From NCBI RefSeq assembly GCF_003148905.1, contig NZ_QGHC01000004.1, positions 1-64,000 on the forward strand: a stretch of 64,000 nt of DNA, given 5' to 3'. The DNA comes from Fulvimonas soli. GTDB taxonomy: Bacteria > Pseudomonadota > Gammaproteobacteria > Xanthomonadales > Rhodanobacteraceae. Each line of letters begins with the position of its first letter. Positions within the stretch are counted from its first letter, which is position 1. Both the position numbers and the translations under genes were made by a program. This document shows positions 47,357-54,969 of the stretch, one piece after another. The notes under the pieces were generated by a model. That model worked only from the letters and a program-made list of their open reading frames with translations, had not been told where the DNA came from and did not search any database.

Positions 47357-48510
47357 CAGCCAGCTCGCGGAGGCCTCGACGCCAGGATGGCCGGCGCGCC
47401 GATGGTTGCCGAACGCTTCCAGGTCACGCCGGCGCTGCCGATCTCGAAGATGATCGGCTCGGGCTTGTTGGCGTTCGGCTCCTCCATCGTGACCAGGAAC
47501 TTGCGCCCGCCGACTTCCTTCAAGTAGCGCTCATACGCCTTGCGGGCTTGGATGTGCGGCGGTTGGACCTGCTCATACGAATCCTTGACATCCGGGATCG
47601 GCTTGCTGCAACTGACGATGTATGCATCGGATTTGCCCATCAGCAGCAGGTCCTTCACCAGCGGAGTGGGGACCGTTTCGTCCTTGCCCTTGTCCTCATT
47701 CAATGCGCGATAGCTGCAATGATGCGGGATGTTGAACAGGTCCCATGCCAGGCGATCATCGTTCTTGTGGTAGCGCGTCGTGCTAACGATGTCTTCCAGA
47801 TCGCCGTATTCCGCGTCGCCGACCTCCAGATAGTCGTAGGTAGAGCCGTCGGCATTGAAGCGCACGTTGAACACCAACGCGGCGCTGTTGCGGATGATGT
47901 CGCCGTCGTCGCAGTGCTTAATGAACGGGGAGTGGCAGAAGAACTCGACGCCATCCTTCGTCAGCGTGAAGCCGGGCACGATCGTGCCGGCGTCGATAAA
48001 GAGGTGATCGCGCGCGGATGCCGATTCGCCGCGGGCTTTCAGCAGCGGTTCCAGCCAATCGGCCAATGCTTGCGGCTTCGAGAAGACGAGGATGTCCTTG
48101 CCCTCCAGTAGACGGTGCCGTGCCTCTTGGCGAAGCAGGACGTATTCCTCGGTCTGATGATCGTTGTCCGCTTCTTCAAGCAGCATCGCCGCCGGCACCC
48201 ACAACTCTCGAATCTTGATTCGACCGTCACCGTGGTACTTCTTCGCATGCTGCAACTCGAAGAACTCGGTGCTGCCTTGGATGTGATCGAGGTCGGCGTG
48301 CGTGAATGCGACGACATCGAAGTAGTCGCGGTTGGCGGCCTTCAAGTCTTCCTTCAGCCGAGCCTTGAGGTCGATTTCCGGTGTGTCGGCGTCTTCCGCC
48401 TTGTCCCGGTGGCAGAAGTCGAACAGAACGCGACGCCCCTTCGACAGGACGATTTGGGTCGTGTCGCCATTACCGACCGGATAGAAGATGACCTGATGTA
48501 CGTCTGCCAC
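47356..48510 (-). CDS. ComEC-type MBL-fold hydrolase, first gene of the operon
   Basis: The 384-residue protein has an MBL fold: YPVGNGDTTQIVLSKGRRVLFDF, FTHADLDHIQG with H-x-D-x-D-H at His71-His76, and FNIPHHCSYRAL later. The ComEC-like pattern suggests a phosphodiesterase or nuclease. The C-terminal 60 residues include GRKFLVTMEEP and end PPRAG, a glycine terminus. The GTG start at 48510 has AAAGGGGA 7 bp upstream. It follows a sigma-70 promoter with a CIRCE operator and leads four overlapping or abutting genes. Confidence 0.8.
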   Translation of the reverse strand: MADVHQVIFYPVGNGDTTQIVLSKGRRVLFDFCHRDKAEDADTPEIDLKARLKEDLKAANRDYFDVVAFTHADLDHIQGSTEFFELQHAKKYHGDGRIKIRELWVPAAMLLEEADNDHQTEEYVLLRQEARHRLLEGKDILVFSKPQALADWLEPLLKARGESASARDHLFIDAGTIVPGFTLTKDGVEFFCHSPFIKHCDDGDIIRNSAALVFNVRFNADGSTYDYLEVGDAEYGDLEDIVSTTRYHKNDDRLAWDLFNIPHHCSYRALNEDKGKDETVPTPLVKDLLLMGKSDAYIVSCSKPIPDVKDSYEQVQPPHIQARKAYERYLKEVGGRKFLVTMEEPNANKPEPIIFEIGSAGVTWKRSATIGAPAILASRPPRAG

Positions 48511-48553
48511 AGCACTTTCCCCTTTGATTGGGATGGGTGGCAGGTTGTTGGAA

Positions 48554-48580
48554 TTAGCACTCTGCCGCCGAGAGTGCTAA
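48554..48580 (-). promoter_or_regulatory. Perfect CIRCE element (HrcA operator)
   Basis: TTAGCACTC (48554-48562), 9-bp spacer, GAGTGCTAA (48572-48580): an exact match to the CIRCE inverted repeat bound by HrcA in front of groESL and dnaK operons. It lies directly downstream of the -10 at 48582-48587, as in groES promoters, and about 44 bp upstream of the first MBL start. Confidence 0.95.
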
Positions 48581-48581
48581 C

Positions 48582-48610
48582 ACTATATCCGGGGTCACGG
48601 GAGGTGTCAA
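48582..48610 (-). promoter_or_regulatory. Consensus sigma-70 promoter of the MBL/E2-E1-JAB operon
   Basis: On the minus strand TTGACA (48610-48605), a 17-bp spacer and TATAGT (48587-48582) form a near-perfect housekeeping promoter. The predicted start point falls in the CIRCE element, so HrcA would block initiation. Between 48611 and 48681 nothing else is seen. Confidence 0.85.
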
Positions 48611-48681
48611 CACACTAGATGTAGCGTGTCAACTGCCGTTTGTCCTGTTTTTGGTCGCCTGCCGGAGAGCACGTCGAGGGA

Positions 48682-48977
48682 CGTCCCGGCGTTCCGCCGT
48701 CGGGCTCGCGGGCTGCGCCCCGCGCCTCGTGCCGAGTCGCGGCCATCCGGCTTTGATCCCTGACGCCTTCGGCCCTGGTGGGCCTGCGCGCTCCGCTTGC
48801 TGAGGAGCAGGGTAGTGGGGCGGTCTTGCTGTTCCCTTCACCGTATCACGGCGGTCTTGCCGTCAAGGGCTGCGCGCGCTATGCGCGCTGGCGTCCTGGC
48901 GGCCGGCTTCGCCCCCTGACTGCTGCGCTGCGCCGTGCTGGCGACGGTTCTGGGCAATTCCGCCCGTGCAACCGGAG
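48682..48977. repeat. 296-bp direct repeat, copy 1 (leader of DUF2958)
   Basis: The sequence from CGTCCCGGCGTTCCGCC to AACCGGAG recurs at 50413-50708 with few differences. Both copies end in the ribosome site of the next gene (6 bp before DUF2958, 7 bp before RadC). No gene is seen inside it. Confidence 0.9.
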
Positions 48978-48983
48978 ATCGCC

Positions 48984-49331
48984 ATGAACACACTCATCAC
49001 CGACGAACAACGCTTCCTGCTGCTGGCCAACGGCCGCGAATCACTTCAGAACCCGGGCTTCGATCCGGCACCCGTGGTCAAGCTGTTCACGCCGGACGCC
49101 GGCGCGACCTGGCTGCTGACCGAGATCGACCCGGACGATCATGACCACGCCTTCGGTCTGTGCGACTTGGGCATGGGGACGCCCGAGCTCGGCTGGGTCA
49201 GCTTGCAGGAGTTGGCGATCGTCCGGGGAAAGCTCGGCTTGCCGATCGAGCGCGATTTGCACTTTTGCGCAGAGAAGCGCCTGAGCGCCTACGCGCGCGA
49301 AGCATGGCACGCCGGGCGGATCGTCGTGTGA
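48984..49331 (+). CDS. DUF2958 protein of integrative elements
   Basis: The 115-residue protein starts MNTLITDEQRFLLLANGRESL and has the DUF2958 landmarks VKLFTPDAGATWLLTEIDPDD, FGLCDLGMGTPELGWVSLQEL and IERDLHF. The family is a near-constant neighbour of RadC and DUF932 in mobile elements; its function is unknown. The CCGGAG site before it is the end of repeat copy 1. A terminator follows. Confidence 0.88.
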   Translation: MNTLITDEQRFLLLANGRESLQNPGFDPAPVVKLFTPDAGATWLLTEIDPDDHDHAFGLCDLGMGTPELGWVSLQELAIVRGKLGLPIERDLHFCAEKRLSAYAREAWHAGRIVV

Positions 49332-49338
49332 CCTGGCA

Positions 49339-49371
49339 AGCGCGTCGTCCTTTGGGGCGACGCGCTTTTTT
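49339..49371 (+). terminator. Rho-independent terminator after DUF2958
   Basis: AGCGCGTCG and CGACGCGCT form a 9-bp stem with a 10-nt loop, followed by a run of T (49366-49371). Confidence 0.85.
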
Positions 49372-49465
49372 GGAAGGCATGCACCATGCGACTCATAGAG
49401 CGCAGTTGCAGATCGAACAGCGCGCCTTCGATGCGAAAGGACACTCAGCAACGTGAGCGTCGTCG

Positions 49466-50359
49466 CTAGACCGGGAATAGTGACTCAAGTCGCATGGACA
49501 TCCACTCAAATGCTTCCAGAGGCGTTTCATGTGCGGGTGCTGCCGTCTCGGGATCAAGTACCGCTTTCAGCAGATATGTCGCGTTCTCCAGTCCTGCGCT
49601 TCTTGATCCAGCCTTAAATTGCTCTGCGGCTTCTCTGAATCGAAGTATGGCTGCGGGGTGCGTATTTCCCCGTCCTAACTCCGATTCATTCAAGAACAAC
49701 CATGTCAGCGCGACCGCGATCATGAGAATACGGAACTCGCGCCGAAGCCCTTTGCCGGCGTTGTCCAGAATCCACTTTGTGGCGAAGCCATCAGCTAAAT
49801 ATTCCTGCCGAATGCGCAAGCTGTCCGGCACGAATTTCTGGTCTTCGTGGTAAACGTGCGCGACTTCATGGAGCAATATCCAGCTAAGCGCTCCCAAGTA
49901 AACATTGTTGATACGCCATTCATTCGAGTCTTCCTTTGGACTCTCAAGCGGCGTCTCCAGATTGTCCGGCCAAGGGCGATCAGCGTGAAAGAGCGATCGC
50001 GCGAACGCAATGTATTCGCCGAGATGAAGTGCAGCGCAGTATTCGCCTATGTCCAGGACGGATTGCCTGTCGAAATCGGTAGCACGTTGGCTCCGAGAAG
50101 CGATGTCCATAACATGAAAGGCCGTGTAGGCCAGGCACCATAGGCTGGCCTGTCCTGCGGCGGTCAGGTAGATGGCCTTGTCTTGTGGTACTGCAAAAAA
50201 ATTCGCAGGTTGGTCGCTCCACGAGATTGTCCATTTCTCGGCCCCAAATATCTCTGAGGCAAGTTCGTCTTGGCGCTCGGGAGCAATATTCATCGGTGCG
50301 CGCTGCGCCATCTTGAACAACCATTCCATCGCGGCGCCTGTCGTCGTACTTGCCATCAT
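49466..50359 (-). CDS. Lit-like phage-exclusion zinc protease (peptidase U49)
   Basis: The 297-residue protein resembles E. coli Lit along its length: IAPERQDEL near the N-terminus, WPDNLETP before the active site, ALSWILLHEVAHVYHED (HExxH near residue 164), EYLADGFATKWILDN (glutamate ligand) and NTHPAAILRF. Lit of the e14 prophage cleaves EF-Tu when activated by the T4 Gol peptide, stopping translation and phage growth. An internal ATG at 50329 may be the true start. Base composition is clearly AT-richer than its neighbours. It lies opposite to, and between, two 296-bp repeats. Target and trigger here are inferred. Confidence 0.8.
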   Translation of the reverse strand: MMASTTTGAAMEWLFKMAQRAPMNIAPERQDELASEIFGAEKWTISWSDQPANFFAVPQDKAIYLTAAGQASLWCLAYTAFHVMDIASRSQRATDFDRQSVLDIGEYCAALHLGEYIAFARSLFHADRPWPDNLETPLESPKEDSNEWRINNVYLGALSWILLHEVAHVYHEDQKFVPDSLRIRQEYLADGFATKWILDNAGKGLRREFRILMIAVALTWLFLNESELGRGNTHPAAILRFREAAEQFKAGSRSAGLENATYLLKAVLDPETAAPAHETPLEAFEWMSMRLESLFPV

Positions 50360-50412
50360 GATGCGCTCAATATCTCTGTGGTTGGAAATGCCAGTCTACC
50401 TATAGCTGCTTG

Positions 50413-50708
50413 CGTCCCGGCGTTCCGCCGTCGGGCTCGCGGGCTGCGCCCCGCGCCTCGTGTCGAGTCGCGGCCATTCGGCTTTGATCCCTGACGCCTT
50501 CGGCCCTCGCGGGCCTGCGCGCTCCGCTTGCCAAGGGGCAGGGCAGTGGGGCGGTCTTGCTGTTCCCCTCACCGTACCACGGCGTTCTCGCCGTCAAGGG
50601 CTGCGCGCGCATGGCGCGCTGGCGTCCTGGCGGCCGGCTTCGCCCCCTGACTGCTTGCGCTGCGCCGTGCTGGCGACGGTTCCGGGCAATTCCGCCCGTC
50701 AACCGGAG
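50413..50708. repeat. 296-bp direct repeat, copy 2 (leader of radC)
   Basis: This copy is nearly identical to 48682-48977, in the same orientation, ending AACCGGAG just before the RadC start. The pair brackets the DUF2958 and Lit-like genes. Confidence 0.9.
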
Positions 50709-50715
50709 CACGATC

Positions 50716-51225
50716 ATGTCGCAACTGTCCTTTTCCTCGTTCGAGTCCGCATTGCTGGTACGCGATGCGCACGGGCGCTATCTGCCGGCGTCGGCCGACG
50801 ACATCCTTGAAGCCGCGCGCCAGGTCATCGACCAGAAGATGCAGCGCGGCACGCTGTTCGATTCGCCGGCGACGGTGAAGACGTACCTGCGCACGAAGCT
50901 CGCCGGCTTCGACCATGAAGTCTTCGCGGTGCTGTTCCTCGATTCGCGTCATCGCTTGATCGACTACCTGGAAATGTTCCGCGGCACGATCGACGGCGCT
51001 TCGGTTCATCCGCGCGAGGTGGTCAAGGAAGCTCTGCGGTGCAACGCGGCGGCACTGATCCTCTCGCACAACCATCCGAGCGGAAGCCCCGAGCCAAGCG
51101 CGGCAGACCGCGCGCTGACTGCACGGCTCAAGCAGGCACTGGACCTGGTGGACGTGCGCGTGCTCGATCACGTCATCGTCGCCGGCGACACCACGGCATC
51201 CTTTGCCGAACGCGGCCTGCTTTGA
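50716..51225 (+). CDS. radC: RadC-family JAB/MPN protein
   Basis: The 169-residue protein contains the JAMM motif ILSHNHPSGSPEPSAADRAL (near residues 115-134) and VLDHVIVAGDTTASFAERG, typical of RadC homologues of mobile elements. These are shorter than chromosomal RadC and lack the HhH domain. Despite the name, a role in DNA repair is doubtful; function in the element is unknown. It is followed by a strong terminator. Confidence 0.92.
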   Translation: MSQLSFSSFESALLVRDAHGRYLPASADDILEAARQVIDQKMQRGTLFDSPATVKTYLRTKLAGFDHEVFAVLFLDSRHRLIDYLEMFRGTIDGASVHPREVVKEALRCNAAALILSHNHPSGSPEPSAADRALTARLKQALDLVDVRVLDHVIVAGDTTASFAERGLL

Positions 51226-51230
51226 ACGAA

Positions 51231-51251
51231 GGGGGCTTCGGCCCCCTTTTT
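51231..51251 (+). terminator. Rho-independent terminator after radC
   Basis: GGGGGC-TTCG-GCCCCC followed by TTTTT: a 6-bp G:C stem with a UUCG tetraloop. Confidence 0.9.
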
Positions 51252-51782
51252 GCCGCGTCCGCTGCCGATGCCTTCACGCCTGCGGCGCTACGCGCTGCCG
51301 CTTGCACTCCAGGGGAAAGCCCTGCGGGCTATCCCCGCCGCGCTGCGCTGCGCTTGGCGCCCCTGCAAGTCCGCCGCTCCGGCTGCGCCGGCGCGGCGCG
51401 GCCTTCGGCCCGGCTCCGAGATCCGCGCCTGCGCGCTTCGCTTGCGTGGTGTCTGCGCCAACGCAGCGGCCGTTGCCTGTCGATCCGCCTTTCCTGACTT
51501 CATCACCTTGTCCGCGACTGTAGCCCGCGGCCGTGTGCCGTCAAGGCGCGCAGGGCCGTGTCCTCGGCTGCGCCTGCGGGCCGCACCAACCCTGCGCTTG
51601 CCTCCTTGACGGCCCCCGTCCGCGCGCTCCTGACCGTCGCGGGCGATGAACTCAGGAAAGACGGTGGCAACGAGGCCGGCCCAGGTCTCCGCGCCGACCC
51701 CACCGGAGAAGCCGAAAGGCGGGCTCCGAATCTAGGAATCCGGTGGGGGTTTTCGACAGCAACCCTTGTCAGGAGAACGACC
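51252..51782. other. 530-bp GC-rich region without a supported gene
   Basis: Open frames here have no recognisable family and atypical residue content. The end (51725-51782) carries TCTAGGAATCCGGTGGGGGT and a CAGGAGA ribosome site that lead into DUF932. It is probably the long leader of the DUF932 gene. Confidence 0.5.
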
Positions 51783-52790
51783 ATGCAACTTGCTTCCCGC
51801 TTCGCATCCCGCTCCCCGGTGCTGCGCTCGGAACATCCCTTGTCGGATGACCAGATTCGCGCCGTAGCCCCGTCCATCTTCGCGGATGCCCCGCACGAAA
51901 GCCGCTCGGAACGGTACAGCTATATCCCCACCGCCACCGTGCTGCGCGAGCTTCGCAGCGAAGGCTTCGAGCCTTTCATGGTGACGCAGACCCGCGTGCG
52001 GCAGGACGACCGCCGCGACTACACCAAGCACATGATCCGGCTGCGCCACGCCAGCCAGATCAACGGCCGCGAGGCCAACGAAATCATCCTGCTGAACTCC
52101 CATGACGGGACGAGCAGCTATCAGATGCTTGCCGGCATGTTCCGGTTCGTTTGCAAGAACGGACTGGTGTGCGGCGATACCGTGGCCGACGTGCGCGTGC
52201 CCCACAAAGGCGACGTGGCCGCGCAGGTCATCGAAGGCGCCTACGAAGTCCTGCACGGCTTCGACCGGGCGCAGGAATCCCGCGATGCCATGCAGGCCGT
52301 CACGCTGGACAGCGGCGAGGCCGAAGTGTTCGCGCGTGCCGCGCTGGCGTTGAAGTACGACGACCCGAACAAGCCCGCGCCCATCACCGAAACGCAGGTG
52401 CTCGCGCCGCGCCGTCTCGACGACGACCGCCGCGACCTGTGGAGCGTGTTCAACCGCACGCAGGAAAACCTCTTGCGCGGCGGCTTGCACGGTCGCAGCG
52501 CCACCCGCACACACACGTCGTCCTGCGCGGCAAGGACGACACCGGCAAAGACCTCATCATTTCCCGCGACTACATCGCCGAGGGGATGCGTCAGCGGGCG
52601 TCGGAGCTGGCGACCGAGTGGCTGGGGCCGCGCACCGAGCTGGAGATGCAGCGCGCCATGCTGCGCGAGGTGGAACAGGAGCGATGGACGGGGCTGGATC
52701 GCAGCTTGCAACGCGAGGCCGGCGACGACGGCCTGGTGCGCGTCGAACGCTTCGCCGAACCCCGGCTGCAACGGCAGCGGCAAGCGTTGA
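51783..52790 (+). pseudogene. DUF932 protein fused out of frame to relaxase sequence by a deletion
   Basis: Residues 1-240 form a normal DUF932 domain (RSEHPLSDDQIRAVAPSIF, MIRLRHASQINGREANEIIL, MFRFVCKNGLVCGDTVADV, FNRTQENLLRGGLHGRSAT). DUF932 proteins are plasmid/ICE YubP-like proteins of unknown role. At about 52502 homology stops and the downstream DNA is the DUF3363 relaxase gene in another frame, so the last 95 residues are meaningless. The usual C-terminal tail (about 30 residues) and the following genes are missing. Confidence 0.75.
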
Positions 52791-53914
52791 TCGGTCGCCT
52801 GCAACGCTTGCAGCGCATGGGCCTGGCGACCGAGCAGCAGCCCGGCGCGTGGGCCGTCCACGCCGAGGCCGAGCCGACCCTGCGGGCGATGGGCGAGCGC
52901 GGCGACATCATCCGCACCATGCAGCGGGCGATGAGCGGCAAGTCACGCGAGCTGGCCGTGTTCCCGCTGGGCGCGGACGGTCGCGCCGTCATCGGTCGCG
53001 TCGCCGGCAAAGGACTGGCCGATGAGCTGTACGACAAGGGCTATCTGATCGTCGATGGCACGGACGGCAAAGCCCACTACGTCGCACTGCCGCCGCGGTC
53101 GGAGCTGGAGCAGTACCCGACCGGCGCCGTGGTGGAGGTGAAAGGCGCGGCCGACGTGCGCGCCGCTGATCGGAACATCGCCGCACTGTCCGTCGATGGC
53201 GTGTACCGCACTGATCATCACCTGGCCGTCGCCCAAGGTCAGGCCACGCCCGACCGCGATCCGCGCGAAGTGGTCGCCGCCCATGTCCGCCGGCTTGAAG
53301 CCCTGCGCCGAGCCGGCATCGTGGAGCGCGAAGCCGAAGGGGTTTGGCGCATTCCCGACGACCTAGCCGAGCGAGGCCGTCAGTACGACGCGCAGCGCCT
53401 TGGCGGCGGCGTGGCGGTGGATCTCAAATCGCACCTGCCGATTGAGCGGCAGGCCCGCGTGATCGGCGCCACCTGGCTCGACCAGCAGTTGATCGGCGGC
53501 GGGAAGGGGCTGGGCCACCTGGGCTTTGGGGCCGAGGTCAAGGACGCGCTACGCCAGCGCGCCGACTTCCTGGCCGAACAGGGCTTGGCCGAGCATCGTG
53601 GGCAGCGCGTCGTCCTTGCGCGCAACCTGCTGGCGACGCTGCGCGGGCGCGAGCTGGCGCAGACTGCAAAAGACATTGCGGCCGAAACTGGATTGGAGCA
53701 TCGCCCCGTAGCCGACGGGCAGCGCGTGGCCGGCATCTACCGGCGCTCCGTCATGCTCGCCAGCGGGCGCTACGCCATGCTCGACGACGGCATGGGCTTC
53801 TCGCTGGTGCCGTGGAAGCCGGTGGTCGAGCCGCGGTTGGGGCAGCAATTGGCGGCCACGATGCACGGCAACGGGGTGTCGTGGCACGTCGGGCGACGGC
53901 GCGGCGTCTCCTGA
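52502..53914 (+). pseudogene. DUF3363 relaxase, C-terminal part only (5' end deleted)
   Basis: In the frame starting at 52502 the product reads HPHTHVVLRGKDDTGKDLII, the third relaxase motif (H-x-H), then continues over about 470 residues through the DUF3363 region to GVSWHVGRRRGVS. Complete VirD2/DUF3363 relaxases of this element type start some 200 residues earlier with the nicking tyrosine and motif I; these are absent. Without them DNA nicking at oriT is not expected. The nearest internal ATG (52586) has no good ribosome site. Confidence 0.8.
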
Positions 53915-53955
53915 AACCGTCGGGCCGGGGGAGGATTTCGCGTTCGGCCAAATGT

Positions 53956-53977
53956 ATCAACCGGTTATAATTGATAG
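53956..53977 (+). promoter_or_regulatory. Putative luxR promoter with dyad
   Basis: TATAAT at 53966-53971 is a consensus -10 in front of the LuxR gene. It is flanked by the inverted repeat TATCAA-N10-TTGATA (53956-53977), a possible autoregulatory operator. Confidence 0.5.
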
Positions 53978-54013
53978 GTTTATGCCATCCTGCCTTTGAT
54001 CGAACGACGCACG

Positions 54014-54790
54014 ATGACCGATCCCGCCGCGCAAAGCGCCATCTATGCCCTATGGGACGAACTGGCCGATTTCGGCGCGGCCCGGGCGCAGGACGCGCGC
54101 AACCATCTTCTCACCGGCCTGTGTGCCCTGGTCGGCGCGCAGAACGCCAACTGGACCGGCGCCGTGCGCATGGACGACGTCGGCCCCGGCGACCCGGTGC
54201 GCGGCTGGCGCGCGCGCGTCATCCATTTCCTGCATCCGGACCGGATCCTGGTGGGCAAGGCGCGCGAGCAGCAGCGCGGCGTGGAGCGCGGTCGGGTCGA
54301 TGAGACCGTGCTGCGCCAAGTCGCCGACTCCGGGCGCTTCCGCATCCACCGCCTGGCCGAGCTGGTCGGCCCCGCCTGGTTCCAGGGCGACTACTACCGC
54401 GACTACTACCTGGGCATGAACCGTGCCGACGCCCTGTGGGCCGGCATCCCCATCAACCAGGACGCGGAACTTTACGTCGGCATCTTCCGCGAGCCCGGCC
54501 GGCCGCCCTTCACCGACGCCGAGCGCGATGCCGCCGGCGCCGCCCTACGCGGGCTCAGGTGGTTCCATCGCCAGCAGATGCTGGCCGAAGGCGTGGGCGT
54601 GGCCTCGGCGCCGCTGTCTCCCGCCGAGCGGCAGGTGCTGCGCGGCCTGCTGCAAGGGCAGACCCAGAAGCAGATCGCCACGGTCCTGGGCCACAGCCCG
54701 CACACCACCCGTGAGTACGCGCGGCGCATCTTCAGGAAGTACGGCGTCTCCGACGGCGCGCAGTTGATGTCGCTCTGGCTGGGCCGCTAG
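54014..54790 (+). CDS. LuxR-family transcriptional regulator
   Basis: The 258-residue protein ends in a LuxR/GerE HTH (LSPAERQVLRGLLQGQTQKQIATVLGHSPHTTREYARRIFRKYGVSDGAQL). The N-terminal 190 residues form an unrecognised sensor, GAF-like by length, without the conserved acyl-homoserine-lactone residues. ATG 54014 is used; 53996 would add six residues. It is followed by a terminator and then the giant autotransporter, which it may control. Confidence 0.85.
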   Translation: MTDPAAQSAIYALWDELADFGAARAQDARNHLLTGLCALVGAQNANWTGAVRMDDVGPGDPVRGWRARVIHFLHPDRILVGKAREQQRGVERGRVDETVLRQVADSGRFRIHRLAELVGPAWFQGDYYRDYYLGMNRADALWAGIPINQDAELYVGIFREPGRPPFTDAERDAAGAALRGLRWFHRQQMLAEGVGVASAPLSPAERQVLRGLLQGQTQKQIATVLGHSPHTTREYARRIFRKYGVSDGAQLMSLWLGR

Positions 54791-54795
54791 CCGAT

Positions 54796-54818
54796 GTCGC
54801 CGTTCGCGGCGACTTTTT
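54796..54818 (+). terminator. Rho-independent terminator after luxR
   Basis: GTCGCCG-TTCG-CGGCGAC followed by TTTTT: a perfect 7-bp stem with a UUCG tetraloop. Confidence 0.9.
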
Positions 54819-54969
54819 CGCGCCAACCCGGATTCCTAAAGTGGAGGGGCTGAGGAGCCGGCTGCCCGTATCACTGTCCATGGGCCTGCCGCGTGGCGGG
54901 CGTGAAGCGTCTCTGGCTGAGGGCTTGCTGCGCAACGCACAAGCCCATCGAGCGCATCCAGGGGGACGC

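Noticed and set aside
47356-48610. CIRCE as a leftover of a chromosomal groESL promoter
   Set aside because: No groES or groEL fragment follows, and the promoter leads directly, with a good ribosome site, to the MBL gene. Still possible as an ancestral capture, so kept as an alternative in the findings.
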